From assembly GCA_937127195.1 (NCBI GenBank), contig CAKZLT010000477.1, positions 1 to 8,735 on the forward strand: 8,735 nt of DNA. Direction: 5' to 3'. The stretch is from an uncultured Saprospiraceae bacterium (GTDB lineage: Bacteria > Bacteroidota > Bacteroidia > Chitinophagales > Saprospiraceae). This document shows, in pieces, positions 1 through 5,813 of the stretch (its first letter is position 1; the number at the start of each line of letters is the position of its first letter). The position numbers and the translations under genes are program-made. Below the pieces are notes generated by a model, which had not been told where the DNA came from, ran no database searches, and saw nothing but the letters and a program-made list of their open reading frames with translations.

Positions 1-102
1 GCCGCCGGAGAACTGGTGCGGATAGGCCCTCAGGCGCTCGTCCGGCGACGGGATGCCGACCTGGCCCAAGGCGTCGCGCGCGCGCTGGCGCGCCGCCGCG
101 CG
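1..102 (-). CDS. Fragment of OppD/DppD-type ABC transporter ATPase (foreign GC-rich piece)
   Basis: Read on the minus strand in the frame ending at base 1, this piece gives about 34 residues, ending in ALGQVGIPSPDERL followed by RAYPHQFSGG. This is the helical-domain stretch that leads into the ABC signature (PHQ-[LF]-SGG) of peptide/nickel-type importer ATPases (OppD, DppD, GsiA family), which couple ATP hydrolysis to uptake through an OppB/OppC-type permease pair. Only this part is present. The Walker A side is replaced near base 100 by GlmS-coding sequence on the other strand, and the Walker B side lies beyond the window. Base composition is very GC-rich, unlike the rest of the window, so it is not the ATPase partner of the AT-rich permease at 1235-2515. 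The family assignment rests on one motif region but the match is characteristic. Confidence 0.7.
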
Positions 103-642
103 GTGGGCAAGCTGGTGAACCTTTCGGACCTGCTGGTGCATGAACCTTTGGCGGGCAAATCTGGCATCGGGCACACCCGCTGGGCCACCCACGGGGTGCC
201 TTCGGTCAGCAATGCCCACCCGCACCAGGCCGGGGCGGTGGCGGTTGTGCACAATGGCATCATTGAAAACTACCGTGAGCTGCGCACAGATCTGGCGGGC
301 TGTGGCATCGAGTTTCAGACCGAAACCGACACTGAAACCGTGGCCCTGCTGACCCAGCGTTATCTCTCCGAGGGGCTGTCGCCGATTGAGGCCGCCAACA
401 AGACCCTGGACCGGCTGGAAGGCGCCTTTGCGCTGGCCTTTTTGTTCGACGGTGAAGACGACCTGATCGTTGCCGCGCGCAAAGGCTCGCCGCTGGCGAT
501 CGGCTATGGCGACGGCGAGATGTTTGTCGGGTCGGACGCGATTGCCCTATCCCCCATGACCGACCGCATCAGCTATCTTGAGGAAGGCGACTATGCCTTT
601 GTCACCCGTGCGGGTGCAGAGATTTTCAATGCTGCGGGCGAA
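91..642 (+). CDS. glmS: GlmS glutaminase-domain fragment (glutamine--fructose-6-phosphate aminotransferase)
   Basis: The frame from RRRAVGKLVNLSDLL to RAGAEIFNAAGE is the middle of the N-terminal class II glutamine amidotransferase domain of GlmS, the cytoplasmic enzyme that makes glucosamine-6-phosphate from fructose-6-phosphate and glutamine for cell-wall synthesis. Visible signatures are HTRWATHG (Q-loop Arg/Trp/Thr/His), AHPHQ, HNGIIENYRELR (the Asn-Gly oxyanion pair) and FQTETDTETVA (the glutamine-binding Asp). The N-terminal catalytic Cys segment (MCGIVG) and about 50 following residues are missing, as are the end of this domain and both SIS sugar-isomerase domains: roughly 180 of about 600 residues remain. 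The wording resembles Rhodobacterales-type GlmS and the GC content is high. The GTG at 16 is not its start, because the sequence before about base 91 belongs to an ABC ATPase on the other strand. It is a fragment, not a working gene. Confidence 0.85.
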
Positions 643-978
643 CCTGACGCATTCGGAAATCGCAACTCAATCTGGATATTACCAATCGTTACAACTGGCT
701 TGTATATAGGATTGACTTGGGTTGCCAAAATACCTCATGCATTCAACTATCCTATCAAAATCACCTCCGAAAACGCGGCTCTTCAATATGAAAAAGCCGT
801 TCAAATGATTAGAATTTTAAAAGTAATTATTACTATTGGGTTGTCTTACATGACTTACGAATCCGTTCGAGTTGCTCTTGGAGAATCACAAAAAATGGGA
901 AGTTTTACTTTAATTCTATTCTTATTCGCTATTTTTGGGCTTATTGGTTGGTATCTTTTCCAAATTAAGAAAAAATAA
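640..978 (+). CDS. C-terminal part of DUF1648-type membrane protein (5' end lost)
   Basis: From about GEPDAFGNRNSIWILP onward the codon usage becomes AT-rich and the protein matches the DUF1648 pattern, a small integral-membrane family whose typical core is HFNaaGepD-G-K-IW-LP. About 112 residues follow, with three hydrophobic stretches: IWILPIVTTGLYIGLTWVA, MIRILKVIITIGLSYM and FTLILFLFAIFGLIGWYLF, ending in a basic IKKKK-like tail (IKKK). Intact relatives have an N-terminal membrane helix plus the IPtHFN segment, so some 50 residues are absent, replaced by GlmS sequence read in the same frame. The function of stand-alone DUF1648 proteins is not established, although the domain also occurs in SdpI-like immunity and membrane proteins. 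The gene ends five bases before a long inverted repeat (983-1156). The junction may lie anywhere in about 625-650, so the start given here is approximate. Confidence 0.65.
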   Translation, partial: EPDAFGNRNSIWILPIVTTGLYIGLTWVAKIPHAFNYPIKITSENAALQYEKAVQMIRILKVIITIGLSYMTYESVRVALGESQKMGSFTLILFLFAIFGLIGWYLFQIKKK

Positions 979-982
979 AAAG

Positions 983-1158
983 TTCTTTATGATTTTATGT
1001 AGTTTGTCTAAAATTTCGCTTTTTCAAATGGTTTCTGGTTTCTAGATGCTAGTTTCTGCTACCGCTGTTTCGATTAACAGCAGTAGCAGAAACCAGAATC
1101 TAGCATCTAGAAACCAGAAAGTGACATTTTGAATGACTACATAAAATCATATAGAACC
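983..1158. repeat. Long-hairpin intergenic repeat, copy 1, with outer terminal inverted repeats
   Basis: Three nested layers of symmetry are visible. The outer arms 983-1003 and 1136-1156 pair at about 20 of 21 positions (core TATGATTTTATGTAGT). A central stem pairs 1032-1052 with 1100-1120 perfectly over 21 bases, and an inner stem pairs 1053-1069 with 1076-1092 with one G-T wobble around a 6-base loop; CCAGAAT (1093-1099) is bulged out. The right flank 1121-1158 recurs at 2597-2634 with 35 of 38 positions equal. The element fills the gap between the DUF1648 gene and the ABC permease. Similar A-rich sequence (AAATAAAAAG, AAATAAAAAAG) lies just outside each end and might be a target duplication, but low complexity makes this weak. 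It could be a non-autonomous mobile repeat, a transcription terminator, or both. Confidence 0.8.
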
Positions 1159-1234
1159 AAATAAAAAAGCTCTATCTCCTTTCCAATAACAAATCCAACT
1201 GAAGTTTCAGTGCAAAAAATTGATTTTTCAATCT

Positions 1235-2515
1235 ATGAATCAAACAAATAAAAACACCTATTGGACTTATGTCAAACAACAATATAAGCAGAGTCGTCGA
1301 GCGATGATTTCATTTTATATTGTCATTCTATTGAGTTTGGTAGCTGTTTTTGCTGATTTTTTGGCACATGACCACCCCATTGTCGCCAAAATAGAAGGGC
1401 AATGGCATAGTCCTTTATTCAAATCCTATTTGGTAGATGCAGGTTTGACCAAATGGCACAAGGACTTTTTGAATAATAATTGGCAAACTCAAGAATATGA
1501 TTTTGTTATTCGCTCTTTGATTCCTTATCATCCCGACATTCCTGATTATTCCAATAATTATGTTAGTCCTTTGGGCAAACAAGATGTAAAGAACTGGCGA
1601 TACAGACACTGGTTTGGAACAGAATCCACGGGTAGAGACATTGCTGCGGGAATGATTCATGGAACGCGAGTGGCATTTAAAGTTGGTTTTTTCGCAATGA
1701 TAATAGCTACTTTCATAGGTATTCTGATGGGTGGTTTGGCTGGTTTTTTTGGTGACAATCAACTCAAATCATCACGAGCAAGTCTATATACTGCTCTTTT
1801 TTTTATTCCAATCGCCCTTTTTTATGGTATATATATCCGAGCCTATCCACTTAGTGATGCTTATGCCGAAGGTTTATTTTACTTTTTAGGGCAATTTTTA
1901 ATTAGCTTATTCATTATAGGATTGATATTTTTATTGGCTTGGCTCGTTGCAAAACAGTTGAAACGTTTTTCTTTTTTAAAAAAAGCCGTTAAACTACCTG
2001 TTGATATAATTATTAGCCGTTTTATAGAAATATTCCGAGCTATTCCGACTTTGCTTTTTATTCTGATTTTTGTTGCTTTTTTCAAAAAAGCCTCTTTAAT
2101 CAATATAATGATTATTATCGGATTGGTTTCGTGGACGGGAATTGCACGATTTATTCGCGCTGAATTACTCCGCATTAGGGTTTTACCTTACATTGAAGCG
2201 GCCGAAGCATTGGGCTTTTCCAAATGGAGAACGCTTATTCGTCATGCTATCCCGAATGCTTTATCGCCCGTTTTGATTTCGATTGCTTTTGGTATTGCAG
2301 CTTCAATTCTTTTGGAAGCGACTTTATCGTTTTTAGAATTAAGTACAACTCCCAAAACAATGTCTTGGGGCGGAATTCTGAAATTATCACATGGACTAAC
2401 CAAAGAATGGTGGTTGGCTTTTTTTCCTGGTTTGGGCATTTTTATAACCGTAACTTGTTTCAATTTGATTGGAGAAGGCTTGACCGATGCGCTCGACCCA
2501 AAATTAAAAAAATAA
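1235..2515 (+). CDS. ABC transporter permease, OppC/DppC type
   Basis: This is a 426-residue inner-membrane permease of the peptide/nickel (BPD_transp_1) class, one of the two channel subunits that work with OppB-type permease, OppD/F-type ATPases and a binding protein. TM1 is at about residues 24-44. A soluble segment (45-125) ends in the OppC hallmark HWFGTESTGRD (125-134). Then come TM2 (148-171), further helices near 185-203 and 212-240, RAIPTLLFIL (268-277), and the ATPase-docking EAA loop EAAEALGFSKWRTLIRHAIP (321-340). The last helices are at about 342-362 and 393-414. The stretch 172-255, carrying two extra helices between TM2 and the AIP-LL motif, and the long first periplasmic segment make it larger than typical ~300-residue OppC proteins. 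ATG 1235 is preferred to the in-frame TTG at 1220. No ATPase or OppB partner lies nearby; hairpin repeats flank both sides, so it appears to be a single-gene unit. Confidence 0.9.
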   Translation: MNQTNKNTYWTYVKQQYKQSRRAMISFYIVILLSLVAVFADFLAHDHPIVAKIEGQWHSPLFKSYLVDAGLTKWHKDFLNNNWQTQEYDFVIRSLIPYHPDIPDYSNNYVSPLGKQDVKNWRYRHWFGTESTGRDIAAGMIHGTRVAFKVGFFAMIIATFIGILMGGLAGFFGDNQLKSSRASLYTALFFIPIALFYGIYIRAYPLSDAYAEGLFYFLGQFLISLFIIGLIFLLAWLVAKQLKRFSFLKKAVKLPVDIIISRFIEIFRAIPTLLFILIFVAFFKKASLINIMIIIGLVSWTGIARFIRAELLRIRVLPYIEAAEALGFSKWRTLIRHAIPNALSPVLISIAFGIAASILLEATLSFLELSTTPKTMSWGGILKLSHGLTKEWWLAFFPGLGIFITVTCFNLIGEGLTDALDPKLKK

Positions 2516-2634
2516 TTTTTTTCAAATGGTTACTGGTTACTGCTACCGCTGTTAATCGAAATAGCGGTAGCAGCAACTAGCAACCAGATTAAGTCAGTGA
2601 CATTTTGAATGACCATATAAAATCATATAGACCC
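2516..2634. repeat. Long-hairpin intergenic repeat, copy 2 (left end missing)
   Basis: This second copy of the 983-1158 repeat starts directly after the permease stop codon. TTTTTCAAATGGTT is shared on the left and GTGACATTTTGAATGAC plus ATAAAATCATATAGA on the right. The hairpin has a perfect 11-base stem (2540-2550 with 2563-2573, CTGCTACCGCT) extended outward by TGGTTACTGGTTA against TAACCAG-like sequence with wobble pairs to 2587. The outer left arm found in copy 1 is absent. The permease and the minus-strand aminotransferase converge here, so the hairpin is well placed to end transcription from one or both sides. Confidence 0.75.
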
Positions 2635-2678
2635 GATATTTTTTTAGAGCTTAGTGAAGAAATAATCTCCCCATCTTG

Positions 2679-3953
2679 CTATAATTTTTTAATTTCAGCC
2701 AATAAAGTTTCTATTTCCGCTTTATTATTATAAACCGTACACGACACACGCAATGCATTCAGATTATTTTCATGAATACCTCTTAATCTTGCATAAGCTC
2801 TTTTTTGCAGAATCCTCTGAGCCTTCGAATGTTCGTAACCATCAATACTAAAAGTAACAATCGAAGCACTCTGAGCCGCCTCCATTGGTGTAATCACTTT
2901 TACTTTAGAAATAGTCGATAATTCATCTTTCAGGTAAGAGGCTAGTTCTTTGCCTCGATATTCTACATTGACCATTCCAATCGAATTAATAAAATCAACC
3001 GCTTCTCCTAACCCCATCAAAATAGGTGTATTTCGAGTGCCATATTCTTCCCGATTGGCCGTTAGACGGTGTTCAAAAACACCTTTTTCTAAATCGTAAA
3101 ATTTATCAGAATGCGCACCTGCATAGAATGGTTGTATGCGTTCGATCGTATCTTTATTAATATATAAAAGCCCCGTTCCTTTAGGGCCTAAAAGCCATTT
3201 GTGACCACTCGAAGCATAAAAATCGGGCTTCAAATCACTCAAATTCAATTCCATCATTCCCAAGGGATGCGCGCCATCAATGCAAGTATATATCTCTTTT
3301 GGGCGACAGTACTCAACCAATTTTTTGATAGGCAAAACCATTCCTGTCGTGCAAGTAACATGACTAACAGCTATTGCTCTCGTTCGTTCTGTGATATGAG
3401 AAATGATAATATCTAGATTATTTTTGCCTGCATTATCCAGCTCAATCACTTTGACCTTGATACCTTTATCATTCTGAACCGCCAGCCACGGTGCAGCACC
3501 GCCAACGTGTGCGTGACTCGTAATAATCACTTCGTCGCCCGCCTTAAAAGGAATGCTACGCGCCGCTATATTCATTCCTTCTGTCGTATTGCGCGTAATT
3601 GCCAATTCACTTGGGTCACAATTAACAAAACTAGCCAGCTTTTCATGTATCCCTTTTCTCTGCTCGTAACCTCCTTCGCCCATCCTTTCCAGCTTCATCA
3701 TCCATTCGTAAACCTTATCAACCACCACTTTGGGTGACACGCCTAAACTCCCTGTATTGAAGTATTTCTTCTTAGCTGGCAACAGAAATTCACTCCTTAT
3801 ACTATTCCAATAATCTTCTGTTAAACCTTTTTCGGAAGGTGAACGAAACGCTTTATGAGATAACGCTTCAAGACTAGAAGCAGAAGTCAACATAGCACTA
3901 CCTAGCGTGATATTTCTTAAAAAACGTCTTCTTGATGAATTATCGTGATTCAT
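2679..3953 (-). CDS. PLP-dependent class V aminotransferase-fold protein with Tat-like signal
   Basis: The 424-residue product belongs to the aminotransferase class V family (isopenicillin-N epimerase / cysteine desulfurase-like fold). The pyridoxal-phosphate lysine is K252 in SSGHKWLLGPKG, the pyridine-nitrogen Asp is D226 in CIDGAHPLG, the phosphate-binding stretch is TRNTTEGMN (120-128), and a ring-stacking His is likely in SHAHVGGAAPW (146-156). The N terminus SSRRRFLRN (6-14) followed by ITLGSAMLTSASSLEALS fits the twin-arginine motif S-R-R-x-F-L-K, implying export of the folded, cofactor-loaded enzyme. The substrate cannot be told; known relatives act as epimerases, desulfurases or lyases, and the absence of a clear catalytic Cys loop makes cysteine desulfurase unlikely. 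The gene converges with the permease and lies 151 bases downstream of ppk2 on the same strand, probably with its own promoter. The ATG at 3953 follows an A/T-rich leader with no Shine-Dalgarno site, as is usual in this phylum. Confidence 0.9.
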   Translation of the reverse strand: MNHDNSSRRRFLRNITLGSAMLTSASSLEALSHKAFRSPSEKGLTEDYWNSIRSEFLLPAKKKYFNTGSLGVSPKVVVDKVYEWMMKLERMGEGGYEQRKGIHEKLASFVNCDPSELAITRNTTEGMNIAARSIPFKAGDEVIITSHAHVGGAAPWLAVQNDKGIKVKVIELDNAGKNNLDIIISHITERTRAIAVSHVTCTTGMVLPIKKLVEYCRPKEIYTCIDGAHPLGMMELNLSDLKPDFYASSGHKWLLGPKGTGLLYINKDTIERIQPFYAGAHSDKFYDLEKGVFEHRLTANREEYGTRNTPILMGLGEAVDFINSIGMVNVEYRGKELASYLKDELSTISKVKVITPMEAAQSASIVTFSIDGYEHSKAQRILQKRAYARLRGIHENNLNALRVSCTVYNNKAEIETLLAEIKKL

Positions 3954-3989
3954 ATTTTTTTATACTAAAAATGATGAAGCATTTGGTTT

Positions 3990-4020
3990 CTTATACAAAA
4001 CTTAAATTGTAGTTAGTCAA
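3990..4020 (-). promoter_or_regulatory. Weak candidate promoter for the aminotransferase-fold gene
   Basis: On the minus strand TTGACT (4020-4015) precedes TATAAG (3995-3990) with a 19-base spacer, about 37 bases before the ATG. TAAGTTTTG between them is one base off the Bacteroidota TAnnTTTG box. Neither model fits well, so this is only the best candidate in the 151-base gap. Confidence 0.2.
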
Positions 4021-4104
4021 GTCACCACACTAAGTGAAGAAAAATAAATAACTAGCACTAAATGTTTAGAGAAAATCAAATCATTTTTGACAAAAATCAG
4101 CAAC

Positions 4105-4941
4105 CTATTCACTATAAGGTGCTACTATTTTTTCATCAAATTCGATATTTGTATCTGTATCTGTTCTATAATTAATTTGACTTAAAACATATTTAATACT
4201 CTCCAGTCTTGCGGTTTTCTTGCTATTTGCTTCCACAACCACCCAAGGTGTATGATTACTATTTGTATTTTTGAACATCGCATCCCGATAGTGAGAATAA
4301 GTATCCCAAAGTTCTTGTGCTTTGGCATCTATTGGACTCAATTTCCATTGTTTTAATGGATTTTCTCGACGCGCTTCAAATCGCTCTTGCTGTTCTTCCT
4401 TGTCAATTTCTAACCAGAACTTAATTAAAATCAAGCCATCTTCATGTAACATATTTTCAAAATCAATGACTTGTTTCATAAATAATTCATATTGATTTTC
4501 GGTACAAAAACCATTTACAGGTTCGACAACTGCTCGATTATACCAGCTTCTATCAAAGAAAACGATTTCGCCAGCATTTGGCAATTTTTTGATATATCTA
4601 CGAAAATACCATTGATTCTTTTCTGCGTCAGTTGGTTTCGGTAATGCGACTATTTGCATTTCTCTAGGGTTCAGGTGTTGAGTAAAACGTCTAATAGTTC
4701 CACCTTTTCCTGCGGCATCTCTTCCTTCAAAGATAATAGCGACACGCTTACCGTTTTCTTTAACCCAATTCTGCAACTTCCCCAATTCAATCTGCAAGCC
4801 AATTAACTCTTGTTCGTAAGCGATTGTCTTAGCGATTTTTTCACCTGCCTTACCTCTTGACTTGAGCAATTCCAACAAGTCACTCTTTGTTTCCAACTTT
4901 TCTAATTGGTTGATTTTTAAAGCTTTATTTTTTTTTGACAT
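4105..4941 (-). CDS. ppk2: Polyphosphate kinase 2 (PPK2), class I-like
   Basis: This 278-residue cytoplasmic enzyme transfers phosphate between polyphosphate and nucleotides; class I members chiefly phosphorylate nucleoside diphosphates with polyP or run in reverse. The Walker A loop is GRDAAGKG (73-80), Walker B is EIVFFDRSWYNR (125-136), and the lid module is RRENPLKQWKLSPID (191-205) with the usual basic and aromatic residues. QWYFRRYIKKLP (110-121) and DTYSHYRDAMFKNT (213-226) also match the family. GRDAAGKG rather than a D-x-S-G-K-D form argues for class I and against the AMP-using class III. One departure is VVEPVNGF where many relatives have AGVERVMGF, just after Walker B. Length is normal and the N-terminal ~45 residues are lysine- and glutamate-rich. 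A good Bacteroidota promoter lies 40-70 bases upstream (4981-5011). It is not in an obvious operon with polyP genes. Confidence 0.95.
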   Translation of the reverse strand: MSKKNKALKINQLEKLETKSDLLELLKSRGKAGEKIAKTIAYEQELIGLQIELGKLQNWVKENGKRVAIIFEGRDAAGKGGTIRRFTQHLNPREMQIVALPKPTDAEKNQWYFRRYIKKLPNAGEIVFFDRSWYNRAVVEPVNGFCTENQYELFMKQVIDFENMLHEDGLILIKFWLEIDKEEQQERFEARRENPLKQWKLSPIDAKAQELWDTYSHYRDAMFKNTNSNHTPWVVVEANSKKTARLESIKYVLSQINYRTDTDTNIEFDEKIVAPYSE

Positions 4942-4980
4942 ATTCTATATATTCTGGACTTACATTAAATTAATTATAAA

Positions 4981-5011
4981 CAAATTTACATTATTCAATC
5001 TAACAAACAAA
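4981..5011 (-). promoter_or_regulatory. Bacteroidota-type promoter for ppk2
   Basis: On the minus strand TTTG (5011-5008) is followed after exactly 19 bases by TAAATTTG (4988-4981). This matches the Bacteroidota sigma-factor consensus TTTG-N19-21-TAnnTTTG. Transcription would begin a few bases downstream, leaving a short A/T-rich leader of about 30-35 bases before the ATG at 4941. This fit is the best of any promoter-like site in the window. Confidence 0.6.
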
Positions 5012-5339
5012 GTAATGTCCTTGACTCCGTTTTTAATATTACAATATTATGCCTTCTTTTTTAAAAAAAATCAAAAAACAGCCACATTTCCCCTATAAAA
5101 TTAGTACTTTCCTAAATGTTTGCTAAGTTGCTTGTCGTCGGTCTCTAACGAGAAGTGCTTTATTGTTCTTTGAAATAATGTTTTTTCTACAAAAATGGCT
5201 CACCAAGGCTCTAAAAGAGGTTGTCGAACTTCAGCACTAATCATACTATTGAGGTTCGACGCTTTTTGAAAGCATAAATTATGATTTTTTCTTTGCTATT
5301 CAGCTAATAAACAGTTACTTTTGTTTTTGTAAGCTACGG
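5012..5339. other. Non-coding AT-rich gap between ppk2 and the CRISPR-like repeats; possible leader
   Basis: No credible gene is seen here. The stretch holds the 5223-5273 hairpin pair (listed separately) and, near 5144, a small TCTC/GAGA stem. If the repeats at 5340-5502 are a CRISPR array read on the plus strand, the part just before 5340 is where the leader would be. No TAnnTTTG promoter on the plus strand was found in it, and no cas gene lies on either side. Confidence 0.4.
5223..5273. repeat. Tandem pair of stem-loops
   Basis: GTCGAACTTCA (5223-5233) pairs with TGAGGTTCGAC (5250-5260) over 11 bases with one T-G wobble around a 16-base loop. It is followed at once by GCTTTTTGAAAGC (5261-5273), a perfect 5-base stem with a 3-base loop. 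There is no T-tract directly after it, so a simple terminator is not obvious; a structured RNA or the end of a decayed element is possible. Confidence 0.5.
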
Positions 5340-5502
5340 CTTTTAATCGAACCATATTGGGATTGAAATATTTTCTAGTAGTTCCTTTCGTACTGTAAAA
5401 CCTTTCTTTTAATCGAACCATATTGGGATTGAAATATAAAAAGAAAGGTCGAGTTTTATTTATCAGCAGATACTTTTAATCTGCCCATATTAGGCAGCCA
5501 TT
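5340..5502 (+). CRISPR. Minimal CRISPR-like array: two identical repeats, one degenerate, two spacers
   Basis: A 30-base unit starting CTTTTAATCG and ending GGGATTGAAAT occurs at 5340-5369 and 5406-5435 with no differences (identity runs two bases further, AT). The separation is a 36-base unique stretch (5370-5405). After another 37 bases (5436-5472) comes a decayed copy at 5473-5502 matching 20 of 30 positions (CTTTTAATC and CCATATT kept, 3' end lost). Even spacing, a 30-base repeat and an ATTGAAA-type 3' end are features of type I-B/III CRISPR repeats; that end would form the 8-base crRNA handle and sets transcription to the plus strand. A degenerate last repeat is the usual leader-distal end and agrees with this direction. 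No cas genes are present in the window, so it would be an orphan or remnant array. The small number of units keeps this below certainty. Confidence 0.6.
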
Positions 5503-5503
5503 T

Positions 5504-5551
5504 TTTATAAAAAAAACCTGTAAAAACTCCCTAAGGAATGATTACAGGTTT
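5504..5551 (-). terminator. Intrinsic terminator for minus-strand transcripts
   Basis: On the minus strand AAACCTGTAA (5551-5542) pairs perfectly with TTACAGGTTT (5523-5514) around an 18-base loop, and the stem runs into further T residues (5513-5509). This is a good Rho-independent terminator for transcription arriving from the direction of the 5911-6312 gene. It is weaker on the plus strand, where TCATTATTTC follows the stem, but could also end a CRISPR-array transcript. Confidence 0.6.
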
Positions 5552-5581
5552 CATTATTTCTTAAAATTAAATGCCTAAATG

Positions 5582-5813
5582 CACTGTATCAAAAGTTTGA
5601 TTATATAAAATGGCTTTAGCCATGTCCATGTTTGTAGAATAATTGTAAGATAGTTTTTGAAGGGCTTTAGCCATGATTATATTGAAAATCAAACGTTTAC
5701 CGTCGAGATTTCGAGGCAAGCAGGGCGAAAGCCCTTCTTTTATAGCTTGTCTTTTTATTTGCAAATAAATTCAGAGCTACACTCTTTAATATCATAAAAC
5801 TTTTGATACCGTG
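5582..5813. repeat. MITE-like element: 17-base inverted ends with internal short palindromes
   Basis: CACTGTATCAAAAGTTT (5582-5598) and AAACTTTTGATACCGTG (5797-5813) are inverted copies with 16 of 17 positions matching, bounding 232 bases. Inside are GTTTGATT/AATCAAAC (5595-5602, 5687-5694) and a family of short palindromes: ATGGCTTTAGCCAT (5610-5623), GGCTTTAGCC (5663-5672) and AGGGCGAAAGCCCT (5722-5735, a GAAA tetraloop hairpin). GGCTTTAGCCATG is repeated exactly 51 bases apart. A minus-strand open frame at 5567-5764 exists but starts with TTG, matches nothing recognisable, and its repeated MAKA is a by-product of the palindromes. No transposase remnant was recognised. Confidence 0.5.

Larger units (their letters stand above)
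1..978 (+). other. Composite open frame spanning two chimeric joins
   Basis: Frame 1 is open from the first base to the TAA at 976-978 and could be called as one 320-residue gene from GTG at 16. It combines antisense of an ABC ATPase (to about base 100), the middle of GlmS (to about 640) and the end of a DUF1648 protein. GC content drops sharply at about 645. The joins sit in cgccgccgcgcgg (91-103) and in codons for FNAAGEP (625-645), both of which could belong to either partner. The protein it predicts should not be treated as real. Confidence 0.8.

Noticed and set aside
16..978. A single 320-residue protein starting at GTG 16
   Set aside because: Its three parts belong to unrelated families with different base composition, and the first part is antisense to an ABC ATPase.
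1220..1234. TTG start for the ABC permease
   Set aside because: The ATG at 1235 gives a normal short N terminus before the first helix; the five extra residues add nothing recognisable.
1..2515. An Opp-type transporter operon made of the ATPase fragment and the OppC-type permease
   Set aside because: The ATPase piece is GC-rich, on the opposite strand and separated by GlmS sequence, so it comes from another source.
3201..3737. Plus-strand open frames opposite the aminotransferase-fold gene
   Set aside because: They overlap a well-supported gene on the other strand and have no recognisable protein features.
4862..5098. A 78-residue plus-strand frame across the ppk2 start
   Set aside because: It overlaps the ppk2 N terminus and promoter, and its Phe/Lys-rich composition reflects AT-rich non-coding sequence.
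5567..5764. A 65-residue minus-strand gene
   Set aside because: It starts with TTG, lies in palindromic repeat sequence, has no recognisable domain, and its repeated MAKA comes from the repeated palindrome.
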